Assembly (NCBI RefSeq): GCF_001593285.1
Contig: NZ_CP012529.1
Span: forward strand, 1,922,001 to 1,986,000
Length of the DNA stretch: 64,000 nt
Source of the DNA: Psychrobacter sp. P2G3
GTDB taxonomy: Bacteria; Pseudomonadota; Gammaproteobacteria; Pseudomonadales; Moraxellaceae
Direction: 5' to 3'
Below the pieces are notes generated by a model. It did no database searches. It saw only the letters and a list, made by a program, of their open reading frames with translations, and was not told where the DNA came from. The translations under genes and the position numbers were made by a program. The stretch's first letter is position 1. Each line of letters starts with the position of its first letter. Positions 8,036 through 16,987 of this stretch are shown here, in pieces.

Positions 8036-9262
8036 CTACTCTGGCTCATCAACCTCAAAGACTTGGCGCAGATAGGCAAGATAGGTATCATTATTGATCA
8101 TGGTCTTGCCTGGGCTGTCAGACAATTTAGCGACTGGCTGCCCATTGCACTCAACCAGTTTGAGGACGATATTTATCGGTGTGATGCCCATATCATTGGT
8201 GAGATTGGTACCAATGCCAAAGCTGGTCTTGATTTGACCCTTAAAGTATTGATGCAACTCCCAAGCATTTTCAAGATTCAAACCGTCACTAAAGGTCAAA
8301 ATCTTAGTCTTAGGATCTATCTTTAACTTTTTATAATGAGCAATTGCCTTATCACCCCAGATATATGGGTCGCCGCTATCATGACGCAAACCATCAAATA
8401 GCTTGGCAAAATACAAGTCAAAGTCACGTAAGAACGCGTCCATTCCGACAACATCTGTCAGCGCAATGCCTAAATCGCCACGATACTCATGCACCCACGC
8501 TTCAAGGGCGGCTTTTTGTGAATCACGCAAACGCACATCCAATGCCTGAAACGCCTGCATAAACTCATGCGCCATGGTACCGATGGGTGTCATTCCTAGC
8601 TTTTTTGCCAAATAAACATTTGATGTACCGCTAACGATATTTGGTTCAGCTTTGTGCAAGGTCTCAACCACATGAGCTTGCCAAACTTTACTAAAGCGTC
8701 TACGAGTACCAAAATCAGCGACGATAAATGGTGGTGTATCATGACTATACTTTGCTTGTTCCTCTGCATATTGATGCAACAACGCAACTTTTGCGTCCAG
8801 TCTACGCTGTCCTTCTTCAATGACACTAGGATCTGATAAGGCATTGAAATATAACTCATTTACTATCGCTAATACAAAAACTTCGAAGAACATCGCCTGA
8901 ATCATAGGCCCTTCGATATCGATGCATAAACGGCCTTTGCCATCGGTACTGACAGTAATAAAACGACGCTTCAGCTTAAACAATTCCAAATAATCAACGA
9001 AGTCTGAACGAATAAAGCGCAAACCACGCAAATATTCCAATTCATCTTCTAAAAATCGTAACTCACACAAGCTATCTAGTTGATGCTCTAACGAGTCTTT
9101 GATGTCGGCTAACGGATAAGCCGTGTCTTTATTATTGCGGCAGCGAAAGCGATAAACGCCATGCGTCTGCGGAAACTGATGCAACATGGCTTGTAACATC
9201 GTAAATTTATACAAATCGTTATCGAGTAACGAGGTAATAATAGGTGCATAGGTAACGGTCAT
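8036..9262 (-). CDS. pncB: Nicotinate phosphoribosyltransferase
   Basis: A 408-residue PncB, which converts nicotinate and PRPP with ATP to nicotinate mononucleotide in NAD salvage. The N-terminal [15 protein letters not shown], the [10 protein letters not shown] segment, and [15 protein letters not shown] with the histidine that is phosphorylated in the Salmonella enzyme are all present. HDSGDP near the C-terminal third is the conserved phosphate-site loop. The length equals that of E. coli PncB (about 400). The start is preceded by AAGGCC. It stands alone on its strand, with a 640-base shift in context on the upstream side (an inverted-repeat element and the ere-like gene). Confidence 0.95.
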   Translation of the reverse strand: MTVTYAPIITSLLDNDLYKFTMLQAMLHQFPQTHGVYRFRCRNNKDTAYPLADIKDSLEHQLDSLCELRFLEDELEYLRGLRFIRSDFVDYLELFKLKRRFITVSTDGKGRLCIDIEGPMIQAMFFEVFVLAIVNELYFNALSDPSVIEEGQRRLDAKVALLHQYAEEQAKYSHDTPPFIVADFGTRRRFSKVWQAHVVETLHKAEPNIVSGTSNVYLAKKLGMTPIGTMAHEFMQAFQALDVRLRDSQKAALEAWVHEYRGDLGIALTDVVGMDAFLRDFDLYFAKLFDGLRHDSGDPYIWGDKAIAHYKKLKIDPKTKILTFSDGLNLENAWELHQYFKGQIKTSFGIGTNLTNDMGITPINIVLKLVECNGQPVAKLSDSPGKTMINNDTYLAYLRQVFEVDEPE

Positions 9263-9574
9263 GCTATGGCCTTAAAAACGCAAAAATAAGAAATAAACGT
9301 CACCAATATGTAAAGCGACATAATATAAGGGCGATAAGCTTACAACGCCTACTAAGCGTGAGTTATCAGTAAAAAGTTAAGTATAACGAAGTTTGTTGTT
9401 TTTTTCAGAATTCGCTCTTGATTGCAGCAAAATTACTACGCTTGCCTATGGCGGGCTTGTCCTCAATCTGCACCTTAAGCTAGACCTCTTGAAAAAGTAG
9501 CACTTCATTGAGCTTTATGAACGAAGCTTCAAGGCTTAGCACTGACTTATGTAAGAGGTCTTACACATTCATAT
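9263..9574. other. Intergenic region upstream of pncB, contains an inverted-repeat element
   Basis: No gene is seen. The left part is the pncB promoter side, and the right part holds the 80-bp inverted-repeat element listed separately. Confidence 0.5.
9482..9561. repeat. 80-bp element bounded by 9-bp perfect inverted repeats
   Basis: AGACCTCTT at 9482-9490 is the exact inverse of AAGAGGTCT at 9553-9561. In between are further small symmetries (GAAGCTTC, and AGCTT with AAGCT). The size and ends resemble a miniature inverted-repeat element, but I cannot see a clear target-site duplication. It could instead act as a long hairpin terminator for the ere-like gene ending at 9575 on the minus strand; in that case it would start 13 bases past the stop codon. 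Confidence 0.5.
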
Positions 9575-10903
9575 TTATAAACCAAACGGGAAGGTATCGA
9601 ATGTTCCTTCCCCTATCTCTTTCGTCAAAGCTTCAACCGCACGCGTTTTATCAAACCAGATATACTCATCAAACTGAGAGGGCAAAGAGGCATAAAAATA
9701 ATGACTCTGTCGCTCAGTTTCAGGTCTATAAATGACGCCTATCGCTCGTTCTAAACGCTCTGGGAGTAATTCTTTACGTAAGTATTCATTCAGTGGATAA
9801 CGCAATGGTAAAATAAAATTATCAGTAGATACCTCATGAAAAATACGTTCATAACTGTCAATATGTGAGGGCTGTACTTGTTTTACCTCCATTGGCCCTC
9901 CCCATCTAGATGCAGCGGCAACGGTACCGTGATCGGTGCCAAAACCTATATTATAGGCTTCGTCGCCATATTCTTGCCGTGCCAATTGGCCTATATTTAA
10001 TTCGCCACGTGCGCTCATTTGAGTTGCCCGAGCATCACCAATATGGGAATTATGCGCCCAAACGACCGCCTTTGATTTGGAGCCTCTAAACTCAAGTACC
10101 GCCTGTAGTGTTTCAAACATATGTTGATCACGCTGATTCCATGAGTTGTTTTCAGCAGAATACTTTTCATCGTAATACATAGTGCGGTAATAACGTTCGG
10201 CATTGACTATCAGCTTGGCATTTTGTTCGGCGTCAAAAAATTGTTCTTTATTGGCTATAGAATACTCTAAATATTTCTTCAGTAAATCCTGTAGGTTTTT
10301 TAGTACTTCTGCTTCACAACTTTTATGCTGCTCGGTCATCACCGCACGGCTGTACAAAGCAGGGTCATTTGCCCAAGGCATCAGACAGCCATAACGCTCG
10401 CGGGCAATTTCTGCAGTCTTAGGATCTACTTGCTGTAAATAGTCCAATACCGCTTCAATAGAACTGTATAAGCTGTATAAATCCAGACCATAAAATCCTA
10501 CTTTTTCTTCTGAAGATTCTGTTTTATCATTGTATGCATGAAGCCAATGGGTAAATTCAAGCATGGATTGATTGGCCCACATCCAAGTAGGAAATCTGGA
10601 AAAAGGCTTATTTTGAAGCAAAGCATCCTGTTCTCTGCCATGAATATAACGATGGATATGCGCGGCATCTGGCCAGTCAGCTTCAGCAGTGATAATAGTA
10701 AAACCTTTCTTTTCTATGAGTTCTTTAGTTATACGTGCCCGCATTTCATAAAATTCAGCCGTTCCATGTGATGCTTCGCCAAGCAACACAACACGGCTGT
10801 CTCCAATACGCTCCATGAGATTATCTAGATTGACGTCATCAATATTTGCAAAATGTTCACTTGATTGATCAATTAATTCAGGCAAAGTCCTATAATTTTT
10901 CAT
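9575..10903 (-). CDS. Erythromycin esterase family protein
   Basis: About 442 residues of the erythromycin-esterase/EreA-like fold. The N-terminal catalytic motif GEASHG is at residues 41-46 from the chosen start, TAEADWPDAAHIHRYI follows, and WAHNSHIGDARA is the conserved histidine loop. The family hydrolyses macrolide lactones in the resistance enzymes, but most chromosomal members have unknown substrates, so resistance should not be assumed. The ATG at 10903 is preferred over an upstream in-frame start (10933) because GGGGAGAG sits just before it. It lies four bases after the pcm stop codon, so the two genes are translationally coupled. Confidence 0.88.
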   Translation of the reverse strand: MKNYRTLPELIDQSSEHFANIDDVNLDNLMERIGDSRVVLLGEASHGTAEFYEMRARITKELIEKKGFTIITAEADWPDAAHIHRYIHGREQDALLQNKPFSRFPTWMWANQSMLEFTHWLHAYNDKTESSEEKVGFYGLDLYSLYSSIEAVLDYLQQVDPKTAEIARERYGCLMPWANDPALYSRAVMTEQHKSCEAEVLKNLQDLLKKYLEYSIANKEQFFDAEQNAKLIVNAERYYRTMYYDEKYSAENNSWNQRDQHMFETLQAVLEFRGSKSKAVVWAHNSHIGDARATQMSARGELNIGQLARQEYGDEAYNIGFGTDHGTVAAASRWGGPMEVKQVQPSHIDSYERIFHEVSTDNFILPLRYPLNEYLRKELLPERLERAIGVIYRPETERQSHYFYASLPSQFDEYIWFDKTRAVEALTKEIGEGTFDTFPFGL

Positions 10904-10907
10904 TACT

Positions 10908-11558
10908 TTACTCTCCCCAACCTGCTGCACCAATCAGAGGTACAAAACGAACGCCTCCCAAATCTTCTGTCTTATATTCATCTTTACTGATACGCCGAAT
11001 ACGTACAAGTTTTTGTGACTTCAAGGACTTACCAACGGGAATGACCATGCGTCCGCCAATGACTAATTGTTCTTTAAGTGTTTGCGGTACTTCAGGCCCT
11101 CCTGCTGCCACTATGATGGCATCAAAAGGTGATTTTTCAGGCCATCCAAGGGTACCATCGCCATGCTTGACCTGAACATTGGTATAGCCCGTTTCTTTAA
11201 GTTTTACCTGAGCAGTATCTGCCAAAGCTTTGTGGCGCTCAATCGTATAGACAGTCTTACAGATCTCCCCAAGCACGGCTGCGGCATATCCCGACCCTGT
11301 ACCGACTTCAAGTACGCGGTCATCTGACTTCAACTCAAGTGCCGCAGTCATCAATGCAACAATATAAGGCTGTGAAATGGTCTGATCTTCCTCAATAGGT
11401 AAAGGTGAATCTCTGTAAGCAGATTCGATGAGATCGGTAGGCGTAAATGCTTCACGTGGTACCGCATTTAGCGCATTAAGTACTGTTTGATCATGTAAGC
11501 CGCGAGCCACAAGTTGGTCATTTACCATTTGCTGTCTTAATTTTTTAAAATTACTCAT
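10908..11558 (-). CDS. pcm: Protein-L-isoaspartate O-methyltransferase
   Basis: A 216-residue repair methyltransferase that transfers a methyl group from S-adenosylmethionine to isoaspartyl residues in aged proteins. The SAM-binding motif VLEVGTGSGY is at residues 82-91. The PCMT signature QTISQPY is at 59-65, and VPLIGAAGWGE closes the protein. The ATG at 11558 has AAGGAG six bases upstream and gives the normal family length. The longer frame from 11633 adds 25 residues with no family counterpart. It is followed immediately by the ere-like gene and preceded by a 3 x 19-bp tandem repeat. Confidence 0.93.
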   Translation of the reverse strand: MSNFKKLRQQMVNDQLVARGLHDQTVLNALNAVPREAFTPTDLIESAYRDSPLPIEEDQTISQPYIVALMTAALELKSDDRVLEVGTGSGYAAAVLGEICKTVYTIERHKALADTAQVKLKETGYTNVQVKHGDGTLGWPEKSPFDAIIVAAGGPEVPQTLKEQLVIGGRMVIPVGKSLKSQKLVRIRRISKDEYKTEDLGGVRFVPLIGAAGWGE

Positions 11559-11668
11559 TATGGTCTCCTTAATTTTCATTTTAGAAGATTCAGTATCACA
11601 TACAGACACTCCTAAATAAAAAAGGTATAACAATGTGTAACTGAGAAAAATTCATTCGCTGGCTGTAC

Positions 11669-11725
11669 GTCGTCCCAAAGCCTTTAAGTCGTACCAAAGA
11701 TTGTCAGTTGTACCAAAGATTACAT
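11669..11725. repeat. Three tandem 19-bp repeats upstream of pcm
   Basis: Three adjacent 19-base units start at 11669, 11688 and 11707. They share the core GTNGTNCCAAAGNNT; units 2 and 3 are the closest, sharing GTACCAAAGATT. The array sits 110-170 bases before the pcm start and 55 bases past the proV stop. The spacing is not a whole number of helical turns (19 bp). It could be a multi-site operator for the pcm-ere pair or a decayed minisatellite. Confidence 0.75.
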
Positions 11726-11779
11726 AAAAGAGCTTCTTGTGATTCAAAATTTTTAACGGTTATAAATGTTTAACTCACT

Positions 11780-12733
11780 CTAGGCTTTAGCACTCATAAA
11801 TTGCGCCACATAATCATCAGCCGGATTATGGCGTAACTCATTAGGTGTACCCGTTTGCACTAAACGCCCACCATTCAAGATACTGATACGCTGACCGACT
11901 TTTACCGCTTCATCGATATCATGGGTGATAAAGACAATGGTCTTATTCAGCCGTTCTTGTAGCTCAAGCAATTGATCTTGCAGCTGGGCACGAATGAGCG
12001 GATCAAGCGCGGAGAACGCCTCATCCATCAGCAAGATTGGATTATCTGTTGCCAGTGCGCGTGCCAGCCCGACACGCTGCTGCATACCACCTGACAGCTC
12101 ATCAGGATAGCTATGCTCTAAGTTTGGCAATCCAACTTCGTTAAGCCAATGTCTTGCAACTTCATGGCGTTCGCTAATACTCATCTTACGCACACGCAGA
12201 CCATAAGCGACGTTTTGCATGACGGTCATATGTGGCACTAGGCCAAAATGCTGAAACACCATGCTGACCGTTTGCTGGCGATAGTGCTGCAACTCTTTGT
12301 CATCAAGCTCTAACACATTAATCGCAGAAGGTGACTTTTCGTTTCCCACTGGATCTTTATTGATATCGGTAGTCGTTGCAGTTGACTGAATGTCAGTGGT
12401 AGGTTTTTTCATATTGGCAGGATTTTTTGTATTAGTAGGCTTTTTTGCATTAATAGAAGTATCAACCCATATTTTGCCGCTGGTTGGATCGATTAAGCGG
12501 TTAATATGACGTATCAATGTTGATTTTCCAGAGCCTGACAACCCCATAATACAATGTAGTTCACCCGCTTTAATATTTAGATTAATATCATATAGCCCAA
12601 CCGAATAGCCAGTTTGCTCTTTTACCTTAATGCTGTCCATACCCTCAGCCAATAATGCCAACGCCGACTGTGCTTGCGAGCTATTGGCATTATAAATCTT
12701 ACTGATGTTTTCTAATTGGATATGATTCATCAT
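11780..12733 (-). CDS. proV: Glycine betaine/proline ABC transporter ATP-binding protein (ProV/OpuAA type)
   Basis: A 317-residue ABC ATPase of the quaternary-amine uptake family. Walker A GLSGSGKS is at residues 64-71. The Q-loop MVFQHFGL has its Gln at 161, the signature is LSGGMQQRV, Walker B is ILLMDEAFSALDP, and the switch histidine is in FITHDIDEA. Compared with E. coli ProV (400 residues) it lacks the C-terminal CBS pair that senses ionic strength in OpuA. It also has an insertion of about 45 residues between Walker A and the Q-loop. That insertion begins with three tandem hexapeptides (NAKKPT, NTKNPA, NMKKPT at 95-112) followed by Thr/Asp/Asn-rich sequence. It follows the fused binding protein-permease gene by 103 bases. 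Confidence 0.92.
   Translation of the reverse strand: MMNHIQLENISKIYNANSSQAQSALALLAEGMDSIKVKEQTGYSVGLYDINLNIKAGELHCIMGLSGSGKSTLIRHINRLIDPTSGKIWVDTSINAKKPTNTKNPANMKKPTTDIQSTATTTDINKDPVGNEKSPSAINVLELDDKELQHYRQQTVSMVFQHFGLVPHMTVMQNVAYGLRVRKMSISERHEVARHWLNEVGLPNLEHSYPDELSGGMQQRVGLARALATDNPILLMDEAFSALDPLIRAQLQDQLLELQERLNKTIVFITHDIDEAVKVGQRISILNGGRLVQTGTPNELRHNPADDYVAQFMSAKA
12399..12452. repeat. 18-bp coding minisatellite (three copies) inside proV
   Basis: Three adjacent 18-base units start at 12399, 12417 and 12435 and share the pattern GNAGGNTTTTTTNNATT. On the minus strand each encodes N-x-K-[KN]-P-[TA]. The unit is a multiple of three and each copy contains a run of six T, a context prone to slippage. 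Confidence 0.8.
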
Positions 12734-12789
12734 TGTTCTCGCTGTTTATATTTTTTTATTTTCGTTATTGTGGTTTTCGCTGTTTGTTA

Positions 12790-12823
12790 CGCTCACTTTT
12801 AACTGGTCATGCTCACTCTTAAC
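12790..12823. repeat. Two-copy 20-bp direct repeat between the transporter genes
   Basis: GCTCACTTTTAAC and GCTCACTCTTAAC recur 20 bases apart in the 103-base spacer between the fused binding protein-permease stop and the proV start. The role is unknown. Confidence 0.45.
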
Positions 12824-12836
12824 ATTAAGCAAACGA

Positions 12837-14780
12837 CTAACCAATCGGGCGTTTACCTGCGTCAATGGTTTTTTGACGCGCACGCTTGCCCTGACCAAAT
12901 GCTTGCGTGATACGGTCAATAATAATAGCGACAATGACGATAGCAGTACCTGCTTGTAAACCCTGACCGATATTGAGCGTTTGGATAGATTGCAATACAT
13001 CTTCACCAAGACCAGGTGCACCAATCATGGAGGCAAGTACTACCATAGCAAGCGACATCATTACTGCTTGATTAATCCCTGCCATGATACTAGGCAGTGC
13101 TTGCGGTAACTTAATCCAGATGAGTAGCTGCAGATGCGTACTACCGAACGAGCGTCCCGCCTCGACCATTTCATGGTTGACTTGAGTGATACCCAAAGTC
13201 GTCAGACGAATCAGTGGCGGCAGTGCATAAATGACCGTAGCGAATAGCGCTGGCACTTTACCAATACCAAACAGCATAAGCACCGGAATGAGATAAACAA
13301 AGCTTGGCATGGTCTGCATAACATCTAGTACCGGAGTTACAACTTTTCGCAGAATTTTACTGCCTGACATCGCAATGCCAATTGGAATACCAACCACTAC
13401 CGTAACTAACACCGATACGATGAGCAGCGCAAAGGTATCAATCAACGCGCCCCATAGTCCAAACGCGCCAATGAGAAATAACCCTGCTCCGCATGCCAGC
13501 GCAAACCATATCTTACGCACGCCAAACCATGCTAACACCGTCACAAGCGCAATAATCAGCCAAGGTGGCATGATAGTTAAGAGACGCTCAATGGGTAGCA
13601 ATAGATAGGTTAGCGCCATCGTACTGATGGTACGAAACACATCACCGTAATTTTGAACAACGCTTGCTAATGTATTATTAAGAGGGGTTTCAAGTGACCA
13701 TGAAGGGAAGCTTGATGATAAGCCAAATCGATTATCACCGGCTGCACTTTTATTAACAATACCAGTATTAGCAACAGCAGTACCTGTTAGGCTAATACCT
13801 AACTTAGCAGCAAGACTTGTGGCCGCTTCCTCAGACAACCACTGTTGCCAAACGTTGGGGTTATCACGCAAAAACGCTAATGCTTGCTCATCCCCACTAC
13901 GTTTGCTTTCGCTCATCTCCAAAATAGCACCATTGAGCTCATCAGAGGTGAACTGTATGTTTTTGAAGACATCGGCCAGCTCAGGATTAGACTCAATAAA
14001 TGGTGTAGATACGGCGATACCTAAAGGTGATACAGGGAATCCAGAGACACAGTCGGCTGTGCCATCAGCTCGTAGCAAATCTTGCCAACAGACGTCATTA
14101 TGGGCAGGGAATTCTAATGATGCAAAGTCATACTTTGCCATCAAGCCCGTAGGCTGCCAGTAGTAGAATAATAGCGGTTTATGCTGTTCAAAAGCGGAGG
14201 CAATCTCGGCATCGAGAGCAGCACCCGTTCCAGGATGGGCGTTGTTAAAAACACTATCCAAACCAGTATTCTTAAGCAAACGAGTGTTAAAAATCTCACA
14301 CGTCCAACCAGACGGACAATTCATAAAGCGTGACTTACCGGGTTCTTCGGGGTCTTTAAATAGCTCAGCATACTTAGGCAAATCTTGATAACTGCGTAGA
14401 CCTGGGTTTTCTTCTAGTACATATTTAGGAACATACCAACCTTGAGTTGCGCCGCCCTTGAGCGTATCGCCAATGACCGCCACTTTATTTTGTTCAATGG
14501 CTTGTTCCATGATTGGTGAGCGTCCAACCCATTGCTCCCCAATTACTTGGATGTCGTTTTGAGACAATGCAGTTTCAAGCGCAGGACCAGCACCCGGCAC
14601 CTCTTCGATCGTACAATCATAGCCATCTTCAGCGATGTACTTGAGCACTCCAGAGATGAATTGACCGCTCTCCCATGTCAGTGCGCCAAATTTGATTGGT
14701 GATTCGCAAGCTGCTGATGCCGACACCGGCAATAACAACGCGCTCATACACAGTAAACTTAACGCAATCCATTGGCGCAT
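12837..14780 (-). CDS. Fused glycine-betaine-type substrate-binding protein and ABC permease (ProX-ProW fusion)
   Basis: A 647-residue two-part protein. A signal peptide (cleavage likely after SASA, residue 23) leads into an OpuAC-type ligand-binding domain of about 300 residues, with FGALTWESGQF near the start and VSPLGIAVST near its end. A linker follows, then a permease domain from about residue 390 with five or more hydrophobic segments. The EAA loop (GRSFGSTHLQLLIWIKLP) contacts the ATPase. E. coli has ProX and ProW as separate proteins; here the binding domain is tethered N-terminally to the membrane domain. Together with the ATPase gene downstream it should import glycine betaine, proline betaine or choline. 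The precise ligand is not readable. Confidence 0.9.
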   Translation of the reverse strand: MRQWIALSLLCMSALLLPVSASAACESPIKFGALTWESGQFISGVLKYIAEDGYDCTIEEVPGAGPALETALSQNDIQVIGEQWVGRSPIMEQAIEQNKVAVIGDTLKGGATQGWYVPKYVLEENPGLRSYQDLPKYAELFKDPEEPGKSRFMNCPSGWTCEIFNTRLLKNTGLDSVFNNAHPGTGAALDAEIASAFEQHKPLLFYYWQPTGLMAKYDFASLEFPAHNDVCWQDLLRADGTADCVSGFPVSPLGIAVSTPFIESNPELADVFKNIQFTSDELNGAILEMSESKRSGDEQALAFLRDNPNVWQQWLSEEAATSLAAKLGISLTGTAVANTGIVNKSAAGDNRFGLSSSFPSWSLETPLNNTLASVVQNYGDVFRTISTMALTYLLLPIERLLTIMPPWLIIALVTVLAWFGVRKIWFALACGAGLFLIGAFGLWGALIDTFALLIVSVLVTVVVGIPIGIAMSGSKILRKVVTPVLDVMQTMPSFVYLIPVLMLFGIGKVPALFATVIYALPPLIRLTTLGITQVNHEMVEAGRSFGSTHLQLLIWIKLPQALPSIMAGINQAVMMSLAMVVLASMIGAPGLGEDVLQSIQTLNIGQGLQAGTAIVIVAIIIDRITQAFGQGKRARQKTIDAGKRPIG

Positions 14781-15031
14781 GTTATGTCCTATTTGTCGTT
14801 ACTTTAGCTGGTCATTATTATTGAAGTTTGTTTCTAATCAGAAATATAAATTTACCACAACTACCGTCTAGTAATATTACGAAGTGTAGCGATTTATAGT
14901 ATTGATGACAAATGCTTATTTATCAATCACTAACGCTAATCCTTAGACCGTTGTGCATATGGAATCTCAAATACTACTGAGATGAATAACATCGCAAAAT
15001 CGATACAGCAATCCACGATAAAACAAATACA

Positions 15032-15109
15032 GTGCTGCTTAAATGAATTTTGCGCAGTCTCTGTCTGGCATAGCGCACAGCAAGCAAGGTAAATTTATAC
15101 CAATAGCAC
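15032..15109. repeat. Palindromic intergenic repeat, copy 2
   Basis: About 78 bp. It shares the core TTTTGCGCAG(C/T)CTCTG and GCACAGCAAGCAAGG with the copies at 7573 and 18830. The ends GTGCT...AGCAC are inverted and enclose AAATT/AATTT arms. This is the most diverged copy in its arms, but its core is the longest match to copy 1. Confidence 0.75.
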
Positions 15110-15156
15110 GTTCTAATGGCTATAGCTTTTTCTTGAATACTGACTGTATTTCAAAC

Positions 15157-15189
15157 AAAAAAATAGCGCCTATGTTAATAGACGCTATG
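15157..15189 (-). terminator. Terminator of the aldehyde dehydrogenase gene
   Basis: On the minus strand ATAGCG-T-C and G-GCGCTAT pair around a short loop and are followed by seven T. It lies about 30 bases beyond the stop codon. Confidence 0.75.
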
Positions 15190-15219
15190 ATACTTTGAAT
15201 GGCAAAACTCAAATATTGG

Positions 15220-16698
15220 TTACTTTAACAGCAGAGCCATACCTTTTCTAAACAGCTCGCCATAAGGCGGTAACAGCAAGTTCATACCATTAAGTTTAGA
15301 TTGTACGAAGACAGGCTTCATATGACTTAAGCGCTCAAACCCTGCTTTGCCATGATACGCACCGACACCTGAATGTCCTACTCCGCCAAACGGCAAATCA
15401 TGCTGGGTCACATGCAAGATGACCTCATTAATACAGACTCCGCCCGACACCGTATGCGTACGCACCTTGTCGATATCGCGATCATTGTTACCAAACACAT
15501 ATAGCGCCAATGGACGTGGACGCGCATTGATAAAATGAATCGCATCATCAAGCGTCTCATAATGCATCAGTGGCAAAATCGGTGCGAAAATCTCATTTTG
15601 CATTACTTCACTATCCGCCTCAGGATCAGCAACGACAACTGGTGGCATTAAGCGCGTCTCAGAGCTTGCCTCAACATCAGTAAGCGGCTGCACACTATCA
15701 GCTGGCAACTTTTGCAGATAACCTGCTACACGCTTAAACTGCTCATCATTGATAATGTGGCTATAGTCTTGGTTATTGTCGATATTGGGATAGTGTTTTT
15801 GCATCCACTCTTTTGCTAGGCTAATAAAGCGCTCGTGATGTTGACGTTGAATCAATACATAATCAGGCGCGATACAAGTCTGACCCGCATTAAGGGTTTT
15901 ACCCATCATTACCCGATTAACCGCATTTTCAAGATTCACATCATCAAGCACGATGACCGGTGATTTACCACCAAGCTCAAGAGTCACTGGCGTTAAATTC
16001 GGTGCCGCAGCCGCCATGACTTTTTTGCCCACTGCAGTAGAGCCAGTATAGAGTAGATGATCAAAAGGTAATTTACTAAAAGCCTCGGCAATATCGACTT
16101 CTCCCAGTACCACACAGACCATATCTGGTGAAAAATAATGCGCGACTGCTTTAGCAAAAGCTTCGGCAAATTTGGGCGCGGCCTCACTCATCTTAACCAT
16201 TACCCGATTACCAGCGGTGAGCGCATCAATCATCGGTCCTATTGCCAAAAATAGCGGATAATTCCATGGCACCATAATGCCAACCACTCCTAATGGCTGC
16301 GGCTGAATCTCATTGTGCGCGGGCATATATAATGCTGAAATAGAAACGCGGCGGGTTTTCATCCATGCCTTGCCATGTTTTTTGGCATGACTGATACCAG
16401 TAAAGCTAGGGAATAGCTCTGCAAACTGAGTTTCTGACTCGCTACGATAGCCAAAATCTGCACTGATAGCCTTGGCCAAGTTTTTTTGATTATCGCTAAG
16501 TAGAGCTTCTAGATTGTCTAACTGAGCCTCACGAGTTGCCCAATCAGTAATAGGATGGGTGCGACTTAGGGTTTGCAGGTGTGAAAATTTCGCCTGTAAT
16601 TGTTCTATAGTAGTAATAGTGCTCAGCGAGGTATCAGAGCTGCTTGTCATTTGAGTATTTATAGCTTGGTCGTTTATAGTTTGGTCATGATCTGTCAT
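15220..16698 (-). CDS. Aldehyde dehydrogenase, coniferyl-aldehyde dehydrogenase subgroup
   Basis: A 492-residue NAD(P)+-dependent aldehyde dehydrogenase. The Rossmann entry VVGIMVPWNYPLFLAIGP is at about 138-155. The general-base Glu is in LELGGKSP (E241), and the nucleophile is in NAGQTCIAPDY (C275). The C-terminal region ends in LNGMNLLLPPYGELF, which resembles coniferyl-aldehyde (CalB) and fatty-aldehyde dehydrogenases of class 3. The first 25 residues are a low-complexity Asn/Gln/Ser/Thr leader. AAGGACGA precedes the start. It is divergent from lipB and stands alone. The real substrate may be a long-chain or aromatic aldehyde. Confidence 0.88.
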   Translation of the reverse strand: MTDHDQTINDQAINTQMTSSSDTSLSTITTIEQLQAKFSHLQTLSRTHPITDWATREAQLDNLEALLSDNQKNLAKAISADFGYRSESETQFAELFPSFTGISHAKKHGKAWMKTRRVSISALYMPAHNEIQPQPLGVVGIMVPWNYPLFLAIGPMIDALTAGNRVMVKMSEAAPKFAEAFAKAVAHYFSPDMVCVVLGEVDIAEAFSKLPFDHLLYTGSTAVGKKVMAAAAPNLTPVTLELGGKSPVIVLDDVNLENAVNRVMMGKTLNAGQTCIAPDYVLIQRQHHERFISLAKEWMQKHYPNIDNNQDYSHIINDEQFKRVAGYLQKLPADSVQPLTDVEASSETRLMPPVVVADPEADSEVMQNEIFAPILPLMHYETLDDAIHFINARPRPLALYVFGNNDRDIDKVRTHTVSGGVCINEVILHVTQHDLPFGGVGHSGVGAYHGKAGFERLSHMKPVFVQSKLNGMNLLLPPYGELFRKGMALLLK

Positions 16699-16987
16699 GT
16701 GTCGTCCTTGTCGTACACGCTAAAGTGAAAGCACCCTAGCCAGTTGCTATTTAATGTAGCGCATTGATCAATGAATGAAAAGGTCGATTCACATACTGGT
16801 AGGTTTGCATAAATTATTTTTTGAAGCAGCATCTGTATTATCTAAGAAGGAAGCATTCGCCTATTTAAGGTTGGGTGATAATAGCAAAAACTGCTAAACT
16901 CGTTATTATCATTAATTATTTAATATTCTTACCTATTTAGTATCATTATCTATCTTACCTAAAGCAAATTGCTCATACAACAATAAG

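Larger units (their letters stand above)
14781..15219. other. Intergenic region upstream of the betaine transporter
   Basis: No gene is seen. It holds the transporter promoter side, copy 2 of the palindromic repeat (15032-15109) and the aldehyde dehydrogenase terminator (15157-15189). Confidence 0.5.

Noticed and set aside
9575..10903. Macrolide resistance gene
   Set aside because: Family membership alone is not resistance; the gene is chromosomal, coupled to pcm, and there is no mobile element nearby.
12746..13024. Small minus-strand frame overlapping the end of the fused transporter gene
   Set aside because: It overlaps the coding end of the permease in another frame and has no family likeness or ribosome site.
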